A stretch of 62,000 bases of DNA from Mesostigma viride (taxonomy: Eukaryota; Streptophyta; Mesostigmatophyceae; Mesostigmatales; Mesostigmataceae). Both the position numbers and the translations under genes were made by a program. Positions 1 through 8,545 of this stretch are shown here, piece after piece; within the stretch, counting starts at the first letter, position 1, and the number at the start of each line of letters is the position of its first letter. The notes beneath the pieces were generated by a model that was given only the letters and a program-made list of their open reading frames with translations, was not told where the DNA came from and made no database searches. The stretch covers positions 9,110,128-9,172,127 of the forward strand of contig RPFO01000065.1 in NCBI GenBank assembly GCA_009746045.1, read 5' to 3'.

Positions 1-1268
1 CCTCAGCCGACGTCCGCCAGTCTCGCCGCCCTGGGGAGAGGGGTCCCCCGCCTGCCGCTCGTAAACGGCTCCTGTAAGTACGTCGTGCCCCATCAAGTCA
101 CCAGCCCATTTTCGCTTTTTCCACGAAGCGCCCTTCAGAAACGGGTGATGTACGCCTGCCTCGTTGCATCAATGCCGTGGTAGATGCGGTTGTACTTCGC
201 AGAATAATACTCGTGCTTCATGTATTCGCCTGGATTTTTTGGGTCCTCGAACACGTACTTCTGATCAGCTCGAGCCTGCAACGCGTTAATCAGCTTCTTG
301 TACCCGTCTGGAATTTGGTAGTCGTACGTGCCGTACGTCTCTGCCGTCTTAAAACGTTGAATTATCATGCGGCGCTCGCTCGGAATGTATCCGTTCTCGT
401 GTGGCTCGAGCTCGCTGATAGAACTGACGATGCGCATTTTGTCGTGGTCGTACCTGGTCGGTGGCAGTTTCTCGCCGGACAGGTAAATAAGACCCATCAA
501 AGCGGCGTCAGACGTAGGGTCCTTTTTGTACTCGGCGGCGGCGATCCGCTGGAGCTGCTCGTACGTGTACCTCAGTGGCTTGCTCTCGGCCCTGTCGAAT
601 TTCCTGTCGAGATCGCCGACCTTCAGCTCATTGACTCGAGCAGCGTACGCGTCCGTCACGTCGCGTGGGAGCCTCTTCTCAGGTGGCATCATTCGATTCA
701 CCCCGTTTATCACTCCGAGCAAGTTCTTCTCGTTCTCCCTCCACGCATCCTCTTTCGAGTGTGCGAGCTTGCGTTTGGGTTCCGAGGTTTCGTGGACGAC
801 GCGCAGGACACGGGCGGTGTCTGCGAGGCAGTCGACTGATTCGTCCTGCGAGCACCCCATTTTGTCAAGGAGAACTCGCAGCCTGCCGATATACCCCTTC
901 GCGGTTTTGCGCGTCGCCCCGCGCTCTCTCGAGGGCCTGCCAGGCTCGTGATGCTCTGGCCGGGAATCCGCTGCGGCGACGGCCTCGTTGAACGTCCAAT
1001 ATCGTCCATCAGTAGGTCGCGCAGGCGGTTCCTCGTGGTGCGGTGGCTCCGGCGAGGGTGGAGAGGTCGCCTGCAAGCCGATTTTTTCCGCGCACTCGGG
1101 GTTATTTGCGATCCATCGGTCACTGGGATTCCAGACGCCCTTCTTGACCTTGCTTTTCGCCGAGATGCAGTTCGTCTGGTCGCGGGCGATTGCTCGCCTC
1201 TTCGCCTGGGCCCGTCGCCATTGCTCGCGACGCTCCTCTACGGTCACCGTCATCTGATGACTGAACAT
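1..1268 (-). CDS. Tyrosine recombinase (PLV integrase), frameshifted, 3' end cut by window
   Basis: The open frame at 135-1268 encodes 377 residues and resembles phage-type tyrosine recombinases. The N-terminal 120 residues are charged and low in complexity. A core-binding-like helical region follows (about 120-220), then a catalytic domain. A candidate catalytic Arg sits in the PPTR stretch, a Lys in the FKTAETYG stretch, and the second Arg in DATRQAYITRF. The frame then stops at 135-137. Shifting by one base at the T-run (plus-strand AAA at 139-141) opens a frame through to position 1. That frame carries MGHD (82-93) and a VYER tyrosine (codon 61-63), which are the expected final His and nucleophilic Tyr. 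I infer one missing base, from mutation or assembly error. The protein probably mediated integration. Confidence 0.72.
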
Positions 1269-1614
1269 GAGACAATTTTTTGGCTCGAGGCTTTTTATAC
1301 CCTACGGGGTGGATCCTTGGGCGCCCTCGAGGCCGTTTCGGTTCGTGTCGTTTTTCCGTTTTGGAGGGTGAGCGCCCACGTGGACGCCTGCGATCGCCCA
1401 CCAAGGCGAGGATGGCCAATCGGATTTCGGGGCTCATGTCGTGACAGGTGGACGGAATCGTGTCGTGGTGGCCTGCTTCTTGAAGGATCCTGACGACACG
1501 TTCTAGAGTTTTCTGCCCCAGTCGAGAACCCGAACAATATCGGAGGAGTGCTTGGGTGTCCAACACGTACTCCTTCTCGGCGCCTGCGTATCGTTTGGTG
1601 GACGGAATATCCAT
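1120..1614 (-). CDS. AT-hook protein, overlapping the recombinase start
   Basis: This is a 164-residue ORF. Residues 1-65 are mixed and probably helical. A very basic segment follows, with a textbook AT-hook core in KRPRGRPRIHP and a weaker one in RRPRGRSPS, so binding to AT-rich DNA is likely. The last 50 residues overlap the recombinase ORF in another frame and look like out-of-frame coding sequence. Removing one A from the A-run just upstream of the overlap would fuse the AT-hook part to the recombinase. The product may therefore be either a separate small DNA-binding protein or the N-terminus of the integrase. A GATATACT motif lies immediately before the start codon. Confidence 0.5.
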   Translation of the reverse strand: MDIPSTKRYAGAEKEYVLDTQALLRYCSGSRLGQKTLERVVRILQEAGHHDTIPSTCHDMSPEIRLAILALVGDRRRPRGRSPSKTEKRHEPKRPRGRPRIHPVGYKKPRAKKLSHVQSSDDGDRRGASRAMATGPGEEASNRPRPDELHLGEKQGQEGRLESQ

Positions 1615-1636
1615 AGTATATCATGTTCAGAGAAAA

Positions 1637-2520
1637 TTATTTTATCGAGAGAAATGTATTGAAGTTTCGACGAAACATTTTTTTCGGGTCGCGCTGGTCG
1701 AAGTCGACAGCAAAGAAGTCGTGAGGATCGTCCTTGACGGCGTGGTCCCATAGCGCGAGAAACTCGTCCGGCGCCACAGCCCCGCGCTCTCTTCCGCGAT
1801 CTGTCGCGCGGCTCGATGGTCCTTCGTTCTGAACAGCGCAAGAAACGATATATTCGCTCGCACTGCTCGTGGTACGCCACCGCTCGTGTACGCCTGTGTC
1901 AGGAAAATCATGCTCGTGAGGAAGTGTCTGTGTTTGAACGCGAAAGCCGCAACAGCGTTTTTGCTAGAGCTCTGATAGAGGGCACTGCCTTGCATGTCGT
2001 CTATCAGAATGAGCGACGAAGGAGGACCGTGCTCGAACCTTGTCGCAGGTTTATCCCAGTTCATTGCATCAAGGCGTAGGTACATGGAGAGGTCCATGAG
2101 TTCTGCGTTTTTATTCCCATCCACGTATTCGCGTTTGAACGTTTCCCAGACCTTGAGATCGTCCTTGTACCTCTCGTATTCGTGGAGGTCAGACTTGATA
2201 TGATCTATCATCCCATCGAATGCCAGGTTAGAGTAGACTTCCATCGTCATAGCTGGTTCCGGGAGCTCCTTGTATTTTGGCTCCGTGTGGGCACTCCCTG
2301 AAATGAGGTACAGCTTGTCGAATGAGTTGTTAGCAAAGTAAGCCTTCGCCATGTTGACTGCCGATGTAGTTTTCCCAGACCGTCGAGCTCCGCAGAAGTT
2401 TGCGATGAAATGAAGACTCGGCATATTCGGTGGAGCAGGACGCTGTGGGGCGTATCGTTGCTTGATGTCTTTGTTCTCGAGTGAATGAATTCGTCGCTCT
2501 TCGATGATAGCCATTATCAT
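1637..2520 (-). CDS. A32/FtsK-HerA-type DNA-packaging ATPase (frameshifted C-terminus)
   Basis: This ORF encodes a genome-packaging ATPase of the kind found in double-jelly-roll viruses. A Walker A motif, GARRSGKTTSA, lies at about residues 44-54. A Walker B motif, SLILIDDMQ, is near residue 170, and the downstream FLTQAY segment fits the polar sensor position of the family. The annotated frame runs to 1642, but the last 45 or so residues look wrong. Adding one base in the C-run at 1780-1783 opens another frame that reads an acidic, aromatic-rich tail and stops at 1637-1639. A one-base deletion is therefore likely. The neighbouring capsid genes support a packaging role. Confidence 0.82.
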
Positions 2521-2532
2521 TCTGAAGACATT

Positions 2533-3060
2533 TTAATCGTCCAGACTAGCAAGGAGAGACGCGCGGATGGCGGCCATGCGCATCTCGTATGGCGTCATCG
2601 CGGCAGGTGGCGGTGGTGGAGGTGGGAGCTGCCGGGTCTTGATCGGGGATGGCGGAGAGTCCGGCTCTGTCTCCTTGGGCTTTCGACCCCGTCTTGGTTT
2701 TGGCGTGTCGGCGGGGGTTGAGGCGACAGAATCTTCAGCGAGAAGGCGTTCAATGCGCGATTTGTTACGGGCTTCTTGCAGCTCCAGTTCGACTAGCCTT
2801 TGCCGCTGAATCTCCAATTCCTTTGCAAGGACCTTACGTTTCGTTATCTCTGCCTCCTTTTCCTCGTTTCGTCTCTTCTCCCTCTCGGCTTTTGCGCGTT
2901 GCTGGTAAACTCTCATTTTGTCGCGAAGGGCTTTTTTCTGTTCATCATTCAGCGGTTGTCCCTTTCGAATTGTCTTGACCAGGTCAACCTGCTCTTCCCG
3001 CGTCTCGGCGAAGGTTTCGTCTTGGTAGCTCGTTGGGGTCTCTGAAGCCTCAGAGGCCAT
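2533..3060 (-). CDS. Coiled-coil, proline-tailed protein of unknown function
   Basis: The product has 175 residues. Residues 35-120 are rich in K, R, E and Q in a heptad-like pattern, predicting a long coiled coil. A basic GRKPKE patch, a run of seven prolines and a short helical tail (MAAIRASLLASL) follow. I do not recognise a family. It is the first leftward gene of the divergent promoter and ends 12 bp before the ATPase, so the two may be co-expressed. A scaffold or minor virion role is possible but is only inference. Confidence 0.6.
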   Translation of the reverse strand: MASEASETPTSYQDETFAETREEQVDLVKTIRKGQPLNDEQKKALRDKMRVYQQRAKAEREKRRNEEKEAEITKRKVLAKELEIQRQRLVELELQEARNKSRIERLLAEDSVASTPADTPKPRRGRKPKETEPDSPPSPIKTRQLPPPPPPPAAMTPYEMRMAAIRASLLASLDD

Positions 3061-3084
3061 GTTTATATTCTAGGCAGATAATAA
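3061..3084. promoter_or_regulatory. 24-bp divergent intergenic promoter region
   Basis: Only 24 bp separate the start codons of the leftward coiled-coil gene and the rightward 1,097-residue gene. The interval is AT-rich and contains TTTATATTC and GATAATAAA, which are TATA-like in both directions. It must hold at least part of both promoters or 5' leaders. Confidence 0.45.
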
Positions 3085-6000
3085 ATGGTAGTGATTTCGA
3101 CTCTCAACCGGCCCATAAACCTCGCAACCGGCTTGACGGTCGACCAAGAAACAGACGCGCGAATCGCAAGCGTTGAACAGGACATTGTAGCGTTGCAATT
3201 ATCCCAGGTTCATCCATTTGACTTGCATACGATTGTTGATGGCGTGCGGGTGTGTTACCCAAGTGAGCCAACAAGTTTGCGTTTAGGCGATGATTACGAC
3301 GAGGAGACGGCCGCGGACCCTATCGAGTCATTTTTTAAGCTGGTAGTGGATGGGAAATCGTGGTTTAAAGACCAAGCCATATTCGAAAACATGTACGTAA
3401 AAAGCAGCTTCATAGACATCGAGACACCGAGCAATGGGGTCATGTCATTCCATTTTGACGCTGATACGCTCCAAGACCCAGGCCATCGAATACCGACCCG
3501 CACACAGCTAGACTTTCTGTTCGACAACTTGGGTATCGGCTATACTACTCTGACAAATCCAAACGCGCCATTTGTCATGCATTATGAAGATGGAACGACG
3601 GCTTCTCATGACAATGCCTTTAGCGTCATCAATGACCAAGACGTGCGTGTTGAGTTGCCATATATCGTCAACAGCGGAGAAGTAAGCGGAATTTGCGATT
3701 TTGTCGCGAGAGACTACCAGTCCTCATTTTATGCAGCGGGGAACAACTTGGTTAACCCAGATGTCGGATACCCGTATTTCAAGGACCTGTATTTTGGATA
3801 TGGCGGGACGCGATTTTCGGGTAGCCCTTTGCTAGTCGAGCAAATCTCGTTTTCCACCATGAGAGACCACAACCGCCCTGCCGCGCTAACCGGGCGTTCT
3901 TTCACAATAACCCGATCCTATGCAAAACTCTCTAGCTGGAGAATTGGCAGGATCGATGAATTGAACGCTGTCACTTGGCTAGTAGTCACCTACCCTTTTC
4001 AGACGTATGAATGCATCCCAGGGCTTTCGATAGTACAAGGCATCAAAGATTGCGTCCCTAGCGCCTACCTGAGAAAACTCCCTTTGCGATGGTACATCAA
4101 CAACGTTCGACTCACGGAGGCCTCTCCGACGATTGGCGGGTTCACGCTATCTGTGAACGGAGGACTGCGTGGTGAGGATGCTCTAGTTACCAACTTGACA
4201 AGTACCGACACGGGAAAATGGCTGAGTTACGAGCTAGACCTCTTCGATGACTCTACCATTACCTCGTTTACGACTAGGAAGGCGGGGGTCATGGTAGGTG
4301 TCTCGAAACTTTCTACAACCTCTAGTGGGATACGATCAAAGAGCAAGTTTGTATCATACGCGAATCCAATGAGGATAGCAATTACAGCACTGGCGGACCC
4401 TGTCGTTGGGTGGGGGATGAACCTCGAAAACCCAGTCAGTTTCAACTTGCATATAGAGGGGGGTGTCAAGGCAACCTTGTCAGGGATTAACTATTTCACG
4501 TACACACCAACCGACCACGAAAGCGCTAATACGGACATTTATTACAGCTTCACATGCCCAAGAGACTACCCCAACCTCTCTGGGGAGAACGCGACAGTAG
4601 AAGGGACTCATGACACCCTTCGCAGTTTAGACGTCCTTTCTCGTAATATCTTCACGACTTCTCAGGCAGAGTCATCGAAGTACTACTTTGAACCGAATGA
4701 CCCCACGAGCTTTTATTTGATAAAAACAGCCACGCCGGCTCCATCAAAGTGTGTCGTTTTTGCAAACGAGTTAATAGACGGTCCGTTCTGCATGTGTTTT
4801 CGCATGTATCTTGGAAGCAATGACGCTTTTGTGTCATTTGCTGAGAACACGATGAGTTTATCTGGAAAGTATCATCCGGCCGTTACGGACGGACACTCAA
4901 ATTGGAGAAACGCTCAAACGACCCATTGGGCCATGCTTGGGGTCAACCTTCACCACTCCGACTATGCTCTCGACCTGTATGACAACCTCAAGGCAAGAGT
5001 GCGATACACACTCAATAGCTCGTGGAGGCAGCAGTTGAGTTACTGGGTTGCGTTTCGACGACGGTCTGACGGAATAGTCGAGAGGTATATAGCCAAGACA
5101 CTCCCAACTAGGATGAGTCAGATGACAAAAATCTCAAACAGCGCCGGGATTTTCACATCCACGCCAACAGATATCATTGATCCATACGTGCCAATGCCCC
5201 TACGGCCAGTTATGCACCTGTCAGGAGAATACCACGCCATTGAAATAGCGAACATCGAAGACGATCTCACGGCTGTTGAGCTAGATTCCATCTTCACGAA
5301 TAACCCCTCCGGGACCTGTACAAAGGGAGGAGATGTGATCCAACTACGACACCGGGGCACCGCGGGGCAGAACTGTTCCATCTTCGGCAAGTATTCCGTA
5401 ACAAAGCCAGTGCCTGGAGCTACCAATCTATGGTTCAAGGAGCTCACATTGACGGATGAAAGCATGATTCACACAGTGGTCAAGTGCCCAACAACGTCTT
5501 ATGAGGCGCAACTCGTGACGTACCCTGTCCAACTCTATGGAGTACTTCCAGCCCGTCAAGCCATTAAGAAGTTCAGCGTTGTCATGGGGTTCGACCCGAC
5601 AAAAGTGAGCAATGTTGCCGGGCAGGTTACATGTGTCTTTGGAGCGGAGTGGGCAGGGGGTACAAATGTCTTCACCCCAGGGACAAACACGGTAACCATC
5701 ACGTCCACCCTCGCAAACACGTTTGTACCAGTCGTTGGTGGGCTCACTCACCTTGCAACGGTCACATTTGCCACTGTGCTCAGTCCCACCCTTTCTGGAC
5801 CCGGTGCTATTGTCCTCGATACGAGCGTGTGTGGGTATTATGACAACGCATTGGTGCTAATAGGCACAACTCATGGGTTAGACGTCGCCCAGTTCACTGA
5901 CATCAACGAGACGCGGAGGATATCCCACACCATCCCCGGTCTGCGGCCTCCTGTGTACGACTACTTCATCCCTCAGCTATGGCACGGTACCCCCACGGCC

Positions 6001-6378
6001 ACGCTGTCATTCCACGACCCAGCCAACCAAAGCGAGCTCACTTTGCCAACGTCCTTGGAGCACGTGTACCTTCGCGTCAATTTCACGGGTGCCTTACCAA
6101 CCATCCTCGACCTCTCTAACCCTTATCGAATGAAGGCAAAAGCAGTGGGACCGGCTCCCATTTCTGATATTCGCGCCTTATTGGTCCGTCGTCCCGGGTA
6201 CACAGAAGATGATGGCAAGTTCCAAATCCTGCTACATTTAAACCGGATCCCACCAACAGGCTACTCTGCCCCTATCACCCTATCCAACACTTTTGCAAAT
6301 CCCGAGCTGGGACCGCCGCAACGGCTGTGTCGAAGACGATCACGTGGACGAGCGCATAAAAATCTCTCGCATAAGTAA
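3085..6378 (+). CDS. Large PLV protein of unknown function, likely structural
   Basis: The ORF encodes 1,097 residues, the longest in the viral element. It starts at an ATG 24 bp from the divergent gene. Composition is rich in Thr, Ser, Asn and aromatics with alternating hydrophobic residues, suggesting extended beta structure. I see no clear catalytic motif, transmembrane segment or low-complexity stretch. Its place beside the capsid genes suggests a virion or attachment protein, but this is inference. The last 25 or so residues are unusually basic. A single added T in the run at 6,291-6,294 would give a Thr/Ala-rich ending that stops at 6,357-6,359 and leaves a 21-bp gap to the next gene, so a frameshift near the 3' end is possible. 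Confidence 0.7.
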   Translation: MVVISTLNRPINLATGLTVDQETDARIASVEQDIVALQLSQVHPFDLHTIVDGVRVCYPSEPTSLRLGDDYDEETAADPIESFFKLVVDGKSWFKDQAIFENMYVKSSFIDIETPSNGVMSFHFDADTLQDPGHRIPTRTQLDFLFDNLGIGYTTLTNPNAPFVMHYEDGTTASHDNAFSVINDQDVRVELPYIVNSGEVSGICDFVARDYQSSFYAAGNNLVNPDVGYPYFKDLYFGYGGTRFSGSPLLVEQISFSTMRDHNRPAALTGRSFTITRSYAKLSSWRIGRIDELNAVTWLVVTYPFQTYECIPGLSIVQGIKDCVPSAYLRKLPLRWYINNVRLTEASPTIGGFTLSVNGGLRGEDALVTNLTSTDTGKWLSYELDLFDDSTITSFTTRKAGVMVGVSKLSTTSSGIRSKSKFVSYANPMRIAITALADPVVGWGMNLENPVSFNLHIEGGVKATLSGINYFTYTPTDHESANTDIYYSFTCPRDYPNLSGENATVEGTHDTLRSLDVLSRNIFTTSQAESSKYYFEPNDPTSFYLIKTATPAPSKCVVFANELIDGPFCMCFRMYLGSNDAFVSFAENTMSLSGKYHPAVTDGHSNWRNAQTTHWAMLGVNLHHSDYALDLYDNLKARVRYTLNSSWRQQLSYWVAFRRRSDGIVERYIAKTLPTRMSQMTKISNSAGIFTSTPTDIIDPYVPMPLRPVMHLSGEYHAIEIANIEDDLTAVELDSIFTNNPSGTCTKGGDVIQLRHRGTAGQNCSIFGKYSVTKPVPGATNLWFKELTLTDESMIHTVVKCPTTSYEAQLVTYPVQLYGVLPARQAIKKFSVVMGFDPTKVSNVAGQVTCVFGAEWAGGTNVFTPGTNTVTITSTLANTFVPVVGGLTHLATVTFATVLSPTLSGPGAIVLDTSVCGYYDNALVLIGTTHGLDVAQFTDINETRRISHTIPGLRPPVYDYFIPQLWHGTPTATLSFHDPANQSELTLPTSLEHVYLRVNFTGALPTILDLSNPYRMKAKAVGPAPISDIRALLVRRPGYTEDDGKFQILLHLNRIPPTGYSAPITLSNTFANPELGPPQRLCRRRSRGRAHKNLSHK

Positions 6379-6380
6379 AC

Positions 6381-7124
6381 ATGCCACCAAGGAAAACGAA
6401 ACGCGGCCGACGCTCAGGACGAAAACGCGCGCCTACCACTACGACGTCCACAAGAGTCTCCTCTAGGTCCTCCAATTCCGTCAAGAACACGATCGTAATC
6501 AACTCGCGACCACACAGAGCTCCCGCTGCCAAGGGGAAAGTAGCGGAAGCTCGCGGGTTCAGAGACGCGATTCTGTTGGCGGCCCTGTCCAACGTCGCGC
6601 AACCGGTTCGCGTCCCGATGATGCCAATCGACAACTCATTAGGAGGTGGCGTAAGCGTCGCCACACCAGCAACCGCGGCTGGCGGCGCGACGACGGCAGC
6701 TGCTACAACATCCGATGAGCCGGTTGTAGTGGCGCCACCGGCAGCTCCCGCTAGAGCAACAGGTCTCAGGGTCGGTAGAAGGTTGAAGATATACCGAGGT
6801 GGTGCGAGTGGGAGGAAGGAGACGGCGGAAATGGGAACGGATCCCATGTTTGTCTTCGGTGAGACCGCGGTGCCTAGAGAGCCAGCGCCACCTTTGACAT
6901 CAGATACCGGAACCGGACCTGCCCGGTTTCCGTGCACCGAGCCTGGATGCACGAGGGACTTTAAAAGCCAAGGCGGAAGGACGACTCATATCAACAGAAT
7001 TCATAAAAGGCCCCAAGGCAGGACGGTGGGCGGTGAGCCAGTGGTAGTTGGCTCGGGTGGAAGAGAGAGGATGAGAGCAGCCAGGTTAGCTGCCTTGGGA
7101 ATGGCTACGGGTATCCGTGCCTAA
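6381..7124 (+). CDS. Basic protein with C-terminal C2H2 zinc finger
   Basis: The product has 247 residues. Residues 1-40 are very basic (KTKRGRRSGRKR), fitting nuclear localisation or nucleic-acid binding. The middle is Ala/Thr/Pro-rich and disordered. Near residues 188-212 is a zinc finger with spacing C-x4-C-x12-H-x4-H (CTEPGC...THINRIH). It begins two bases after the annotated stop of the 1,097-residue gene. Likely roles are viral transcription control or genome condensation. The finger is directly visible; the role is inferred. Confidence 0.68.
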   Translation: MPPRKTKRGRRSGRKRAPTTTTSTRVSSRSSNSVKNTIVINSRPHRAPAAKGKVAEARGFRDAILLAALSNVAQPVRVPMMPIDNSLGGGVSVATPATAAGGATTAAATTSDEPVVVAPPAAPARATGLRVGRRLKIYRGGASGRKETAEMGTDPMFVFGETAVPREPAPPLTSDTGTGPARFPCTEPGCTRDFKSQGGRTTHINRIHKRPQGRTVGGEPVVVGSGGRERMRAARLAALGMATGIRA

Positions 7125-7153
7125 AAAATATCTGTGTGTGATAATATTACGCA

Positions 7154-7384
7154 ATGGATCCAATTTTCACAGAGTCTGACCTGATCGAGATTTCTCAGTG
7201 GATGGTACTGTACCCTAGCATGCCACGAGAGTTCATCGAGGCCGCGTTTTTGTATTGTAGAAAGAAACCTATGACTGGGAAAGGAAAGCGCGCTCTCAAA
7301 CGCGCTTTCAAGGACGCAAAAGAGGGCGAAGTGGTAGTTCTGAATAGACCCGAAATCAAATCGGAGTTGATGGTAGAGAGCTAA
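7154..7384 (+). CDS. Small PLV protein, 76 residues, unknown
   Basis: This short ORF has an acidic, hydrophobic N-terminal half (MDPIFTESDLIEISQW) and a basic centre (KGKRALKRAFKDAKEG). A TGATAATATTACG stretch lies just before the ATG, similar in AT content to the other viral upstream regions. It is packed between the zinc-finger and penton genes with 29-bp and 4-bp gaps, which supports it being real. I do not recognise a family. Confidence 0.5.
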   Translation: MDPIFTESDLIEISQWMVLYPSMPREFIEAAFLYCRKKPMTGKGKRALKRAFKDAKEGEVVVLNRPEIKSELMVES

Positions 7385-7388
7385 GCGT

Positions 7389-8228
7389 ATGAAAGACCAT
7401 GTTCAAGAGACGATCCTTTTGACCCTTAGAACTGCTGACAGGGCGAGGGGTGACTTGGCTGCTCCCACGTGGGACATCCCCATGGGCCTTTTGGACGACT
7501 TCCACGACGTGGGTCTCGAGTTACTCTCAGTCCCATACGAGCAAGCGCACATCACTTCGAGAAATAACAAGTTCCTTTTCACCACACAAGTAACATCAGA
7601 CACCCATGAGATATTTCTCCCCCACGGCTCATACACGTGTTTGGAGAACAGGGCCAACATTGAGAACGCACTACGAGTGCACGACCCTGGGATGACGGTG
7701 ACATACGATCGCGCGAAGAGCAAGTACACTTTTTCATCTCCCAATGCGTTTTCCATCCAGGTCTCTGAATACGCAGGAAGGGTACTCGGCCTTCTCCCAC
7801 TAGCATACCAATCCACGACGTCTCTCACTTCGAACAGACCTGCCACAAACGGTCGGTTGAGCTCCGTGTTCGTGTACACCGACCTAGTCCGCGGGAATGT
7901 GGTATCTTCCCCCCAGGGCGCCCAGTATGGCGGGCTCCTTGCCGTCCTGCCAGTGATGTCGCAGTACCTGGAGCCCATAGTGTGGATGTCGTACCAGCCT
8001 CTGTGGCAGCATTTGAGAGAGTCGCCAACTTCCATCTCGTTGCGGTTGTTGGACGAGGATGACCAGCCGATAGACGTGTACACCGACTGGGTTGCTCAGC
8101 TAGCCTTCCGCATCTCGCCGCAGAAAGTGATCGGCTCAGAGGCCCGCAAGATATCGCGGGTCTTGAAGTACGTCGCGCTCAAGGACCCAGACGACAAATT
8201 TTCTCAGCCTATACCATATCAAAGTTGA
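7389..8228 (+). CDS. Penton-like minor capsid protein
   Basis: The product has 279 residues. The sequence is beta-rich with few charged runs, and the C-terminal third carries segments such as SISLRLLDEDDQPID and VAQLAFRI. These resemble the penton or minor capsid proteins encoded beside the major capsid gene in PLVs, virophages and polintons, where a single jelly-roll pentamer closes the vertices. Length fits that family, and location two genes upstream of the capsid gene supports the call. The stop codon is separated from the next ATG by one base, suggesting tight co-expression. The call rests on pattern and synteny, not a search. Confidence 0.7.
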   Translation: MKDHVQETILLTLRTADRARGDLAAPTWDIPMGLLDDFHDVGLELLSVPYEQAHITSRNNKFLFTTQVTSDTHEIFLPHGSYTCLENRANIENALRVHDPGMTVTYDRAKSKYTFSSPNAFSIQVSEYAGRVLGLLPLAYQSTTSLTSNRPATNGRLSSVFVYTDLVRGNVVSSPQGAQYGGLLAVLPVMSQYLEPIVWMSYQPLWQHLRESPTSISLRLLDEDDQPIDVYTDWVAQLAFRISPQKVIGSEARKISRVLKYVALKDPDDKFSQPIPYQS

Positions 8229-8229
8229 A

Positions 8230-8517
8230 ATGTTTGATCGAGTCTTCGGAAAGGTCGCCTCTGTCGTTCGTAAAGTCGGCCATGCTGCGGGGGATGCTAT
8301 TCGAAAGGTCGGCCATGGCGCGCGCACGGCACAGGCTTTGTTGAAAACCGCGGACGCTGTATTTGGAGGGGTGCCAGGAGAAATCGTGAGGAACACGCCG
8401 GTGCTCAGCAACATCGCGGGGTTCGCGGACGCTGGGTTGAAGGCACTCTCGAGCTTTGACAAGAGGGTCGAGGCTCACCGACAAAACAACCCATTACTAG
8501 GAGAGATCTTACGGTAA
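8230..8517 (+). CDS. Small basic amphipathic protein between penton and capsid genes
   Basis: The product has 95 residues. The N-terminus carries two similar amphipathic stretches (VASVVRKVGHAAG and DAIRKVGHGARTA) that read as an internal repeat. A Gly/Ala-rich hydrophobic centre and a charged tail follow. Its ATG lies one base after the penton stop. In related double-jelly-roll viruses, small basic or amphipathic virion proteins (compared with adenoviral pVI or pX) often sit near the capsid genes. A membrane-active or DNA-condensing virion role is therefore plausible but unproven. Confidence 0.55.
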   Translation: MFDRVFGKVASVVRKVGHAAGDAIRKVGHGARTAQALLKTADAVFGGVPGEIVRNTPVLSNIAGFADAGLKALSSFDKRVEAHRQNNPLLGEILR

Positions 8518-8535
8518 AATAATCTAAGCACATGG

Positions 8536-8541
8536 GTATAC
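8536..8541 (+). promoter_or_regulatory. GTATAC motif upstream of the capsid gene
   Basis: GTATAC ends five bases before the capsid ATG. The same hexamer is at 9,776-9,781, ten bases before the next gene, and a related ATATAC precedes the AT-hook gene on the minus strand (about 1,616-1,622). AT-rich TATA-like boxes also precede the ORFs at 7,154 and 11,179. This may be a viral late-type promoter element. Confidence 0.35.
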
Positions 8542-8545
8542 ATCG

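Noticed and set aside
1-60. Left terminal inverted repeat of the PLV
   Set aside because: No inverse complement of this stretch was found near 12.6-13.0 kb, and the integrase frame is still open here, so the end lies outside.
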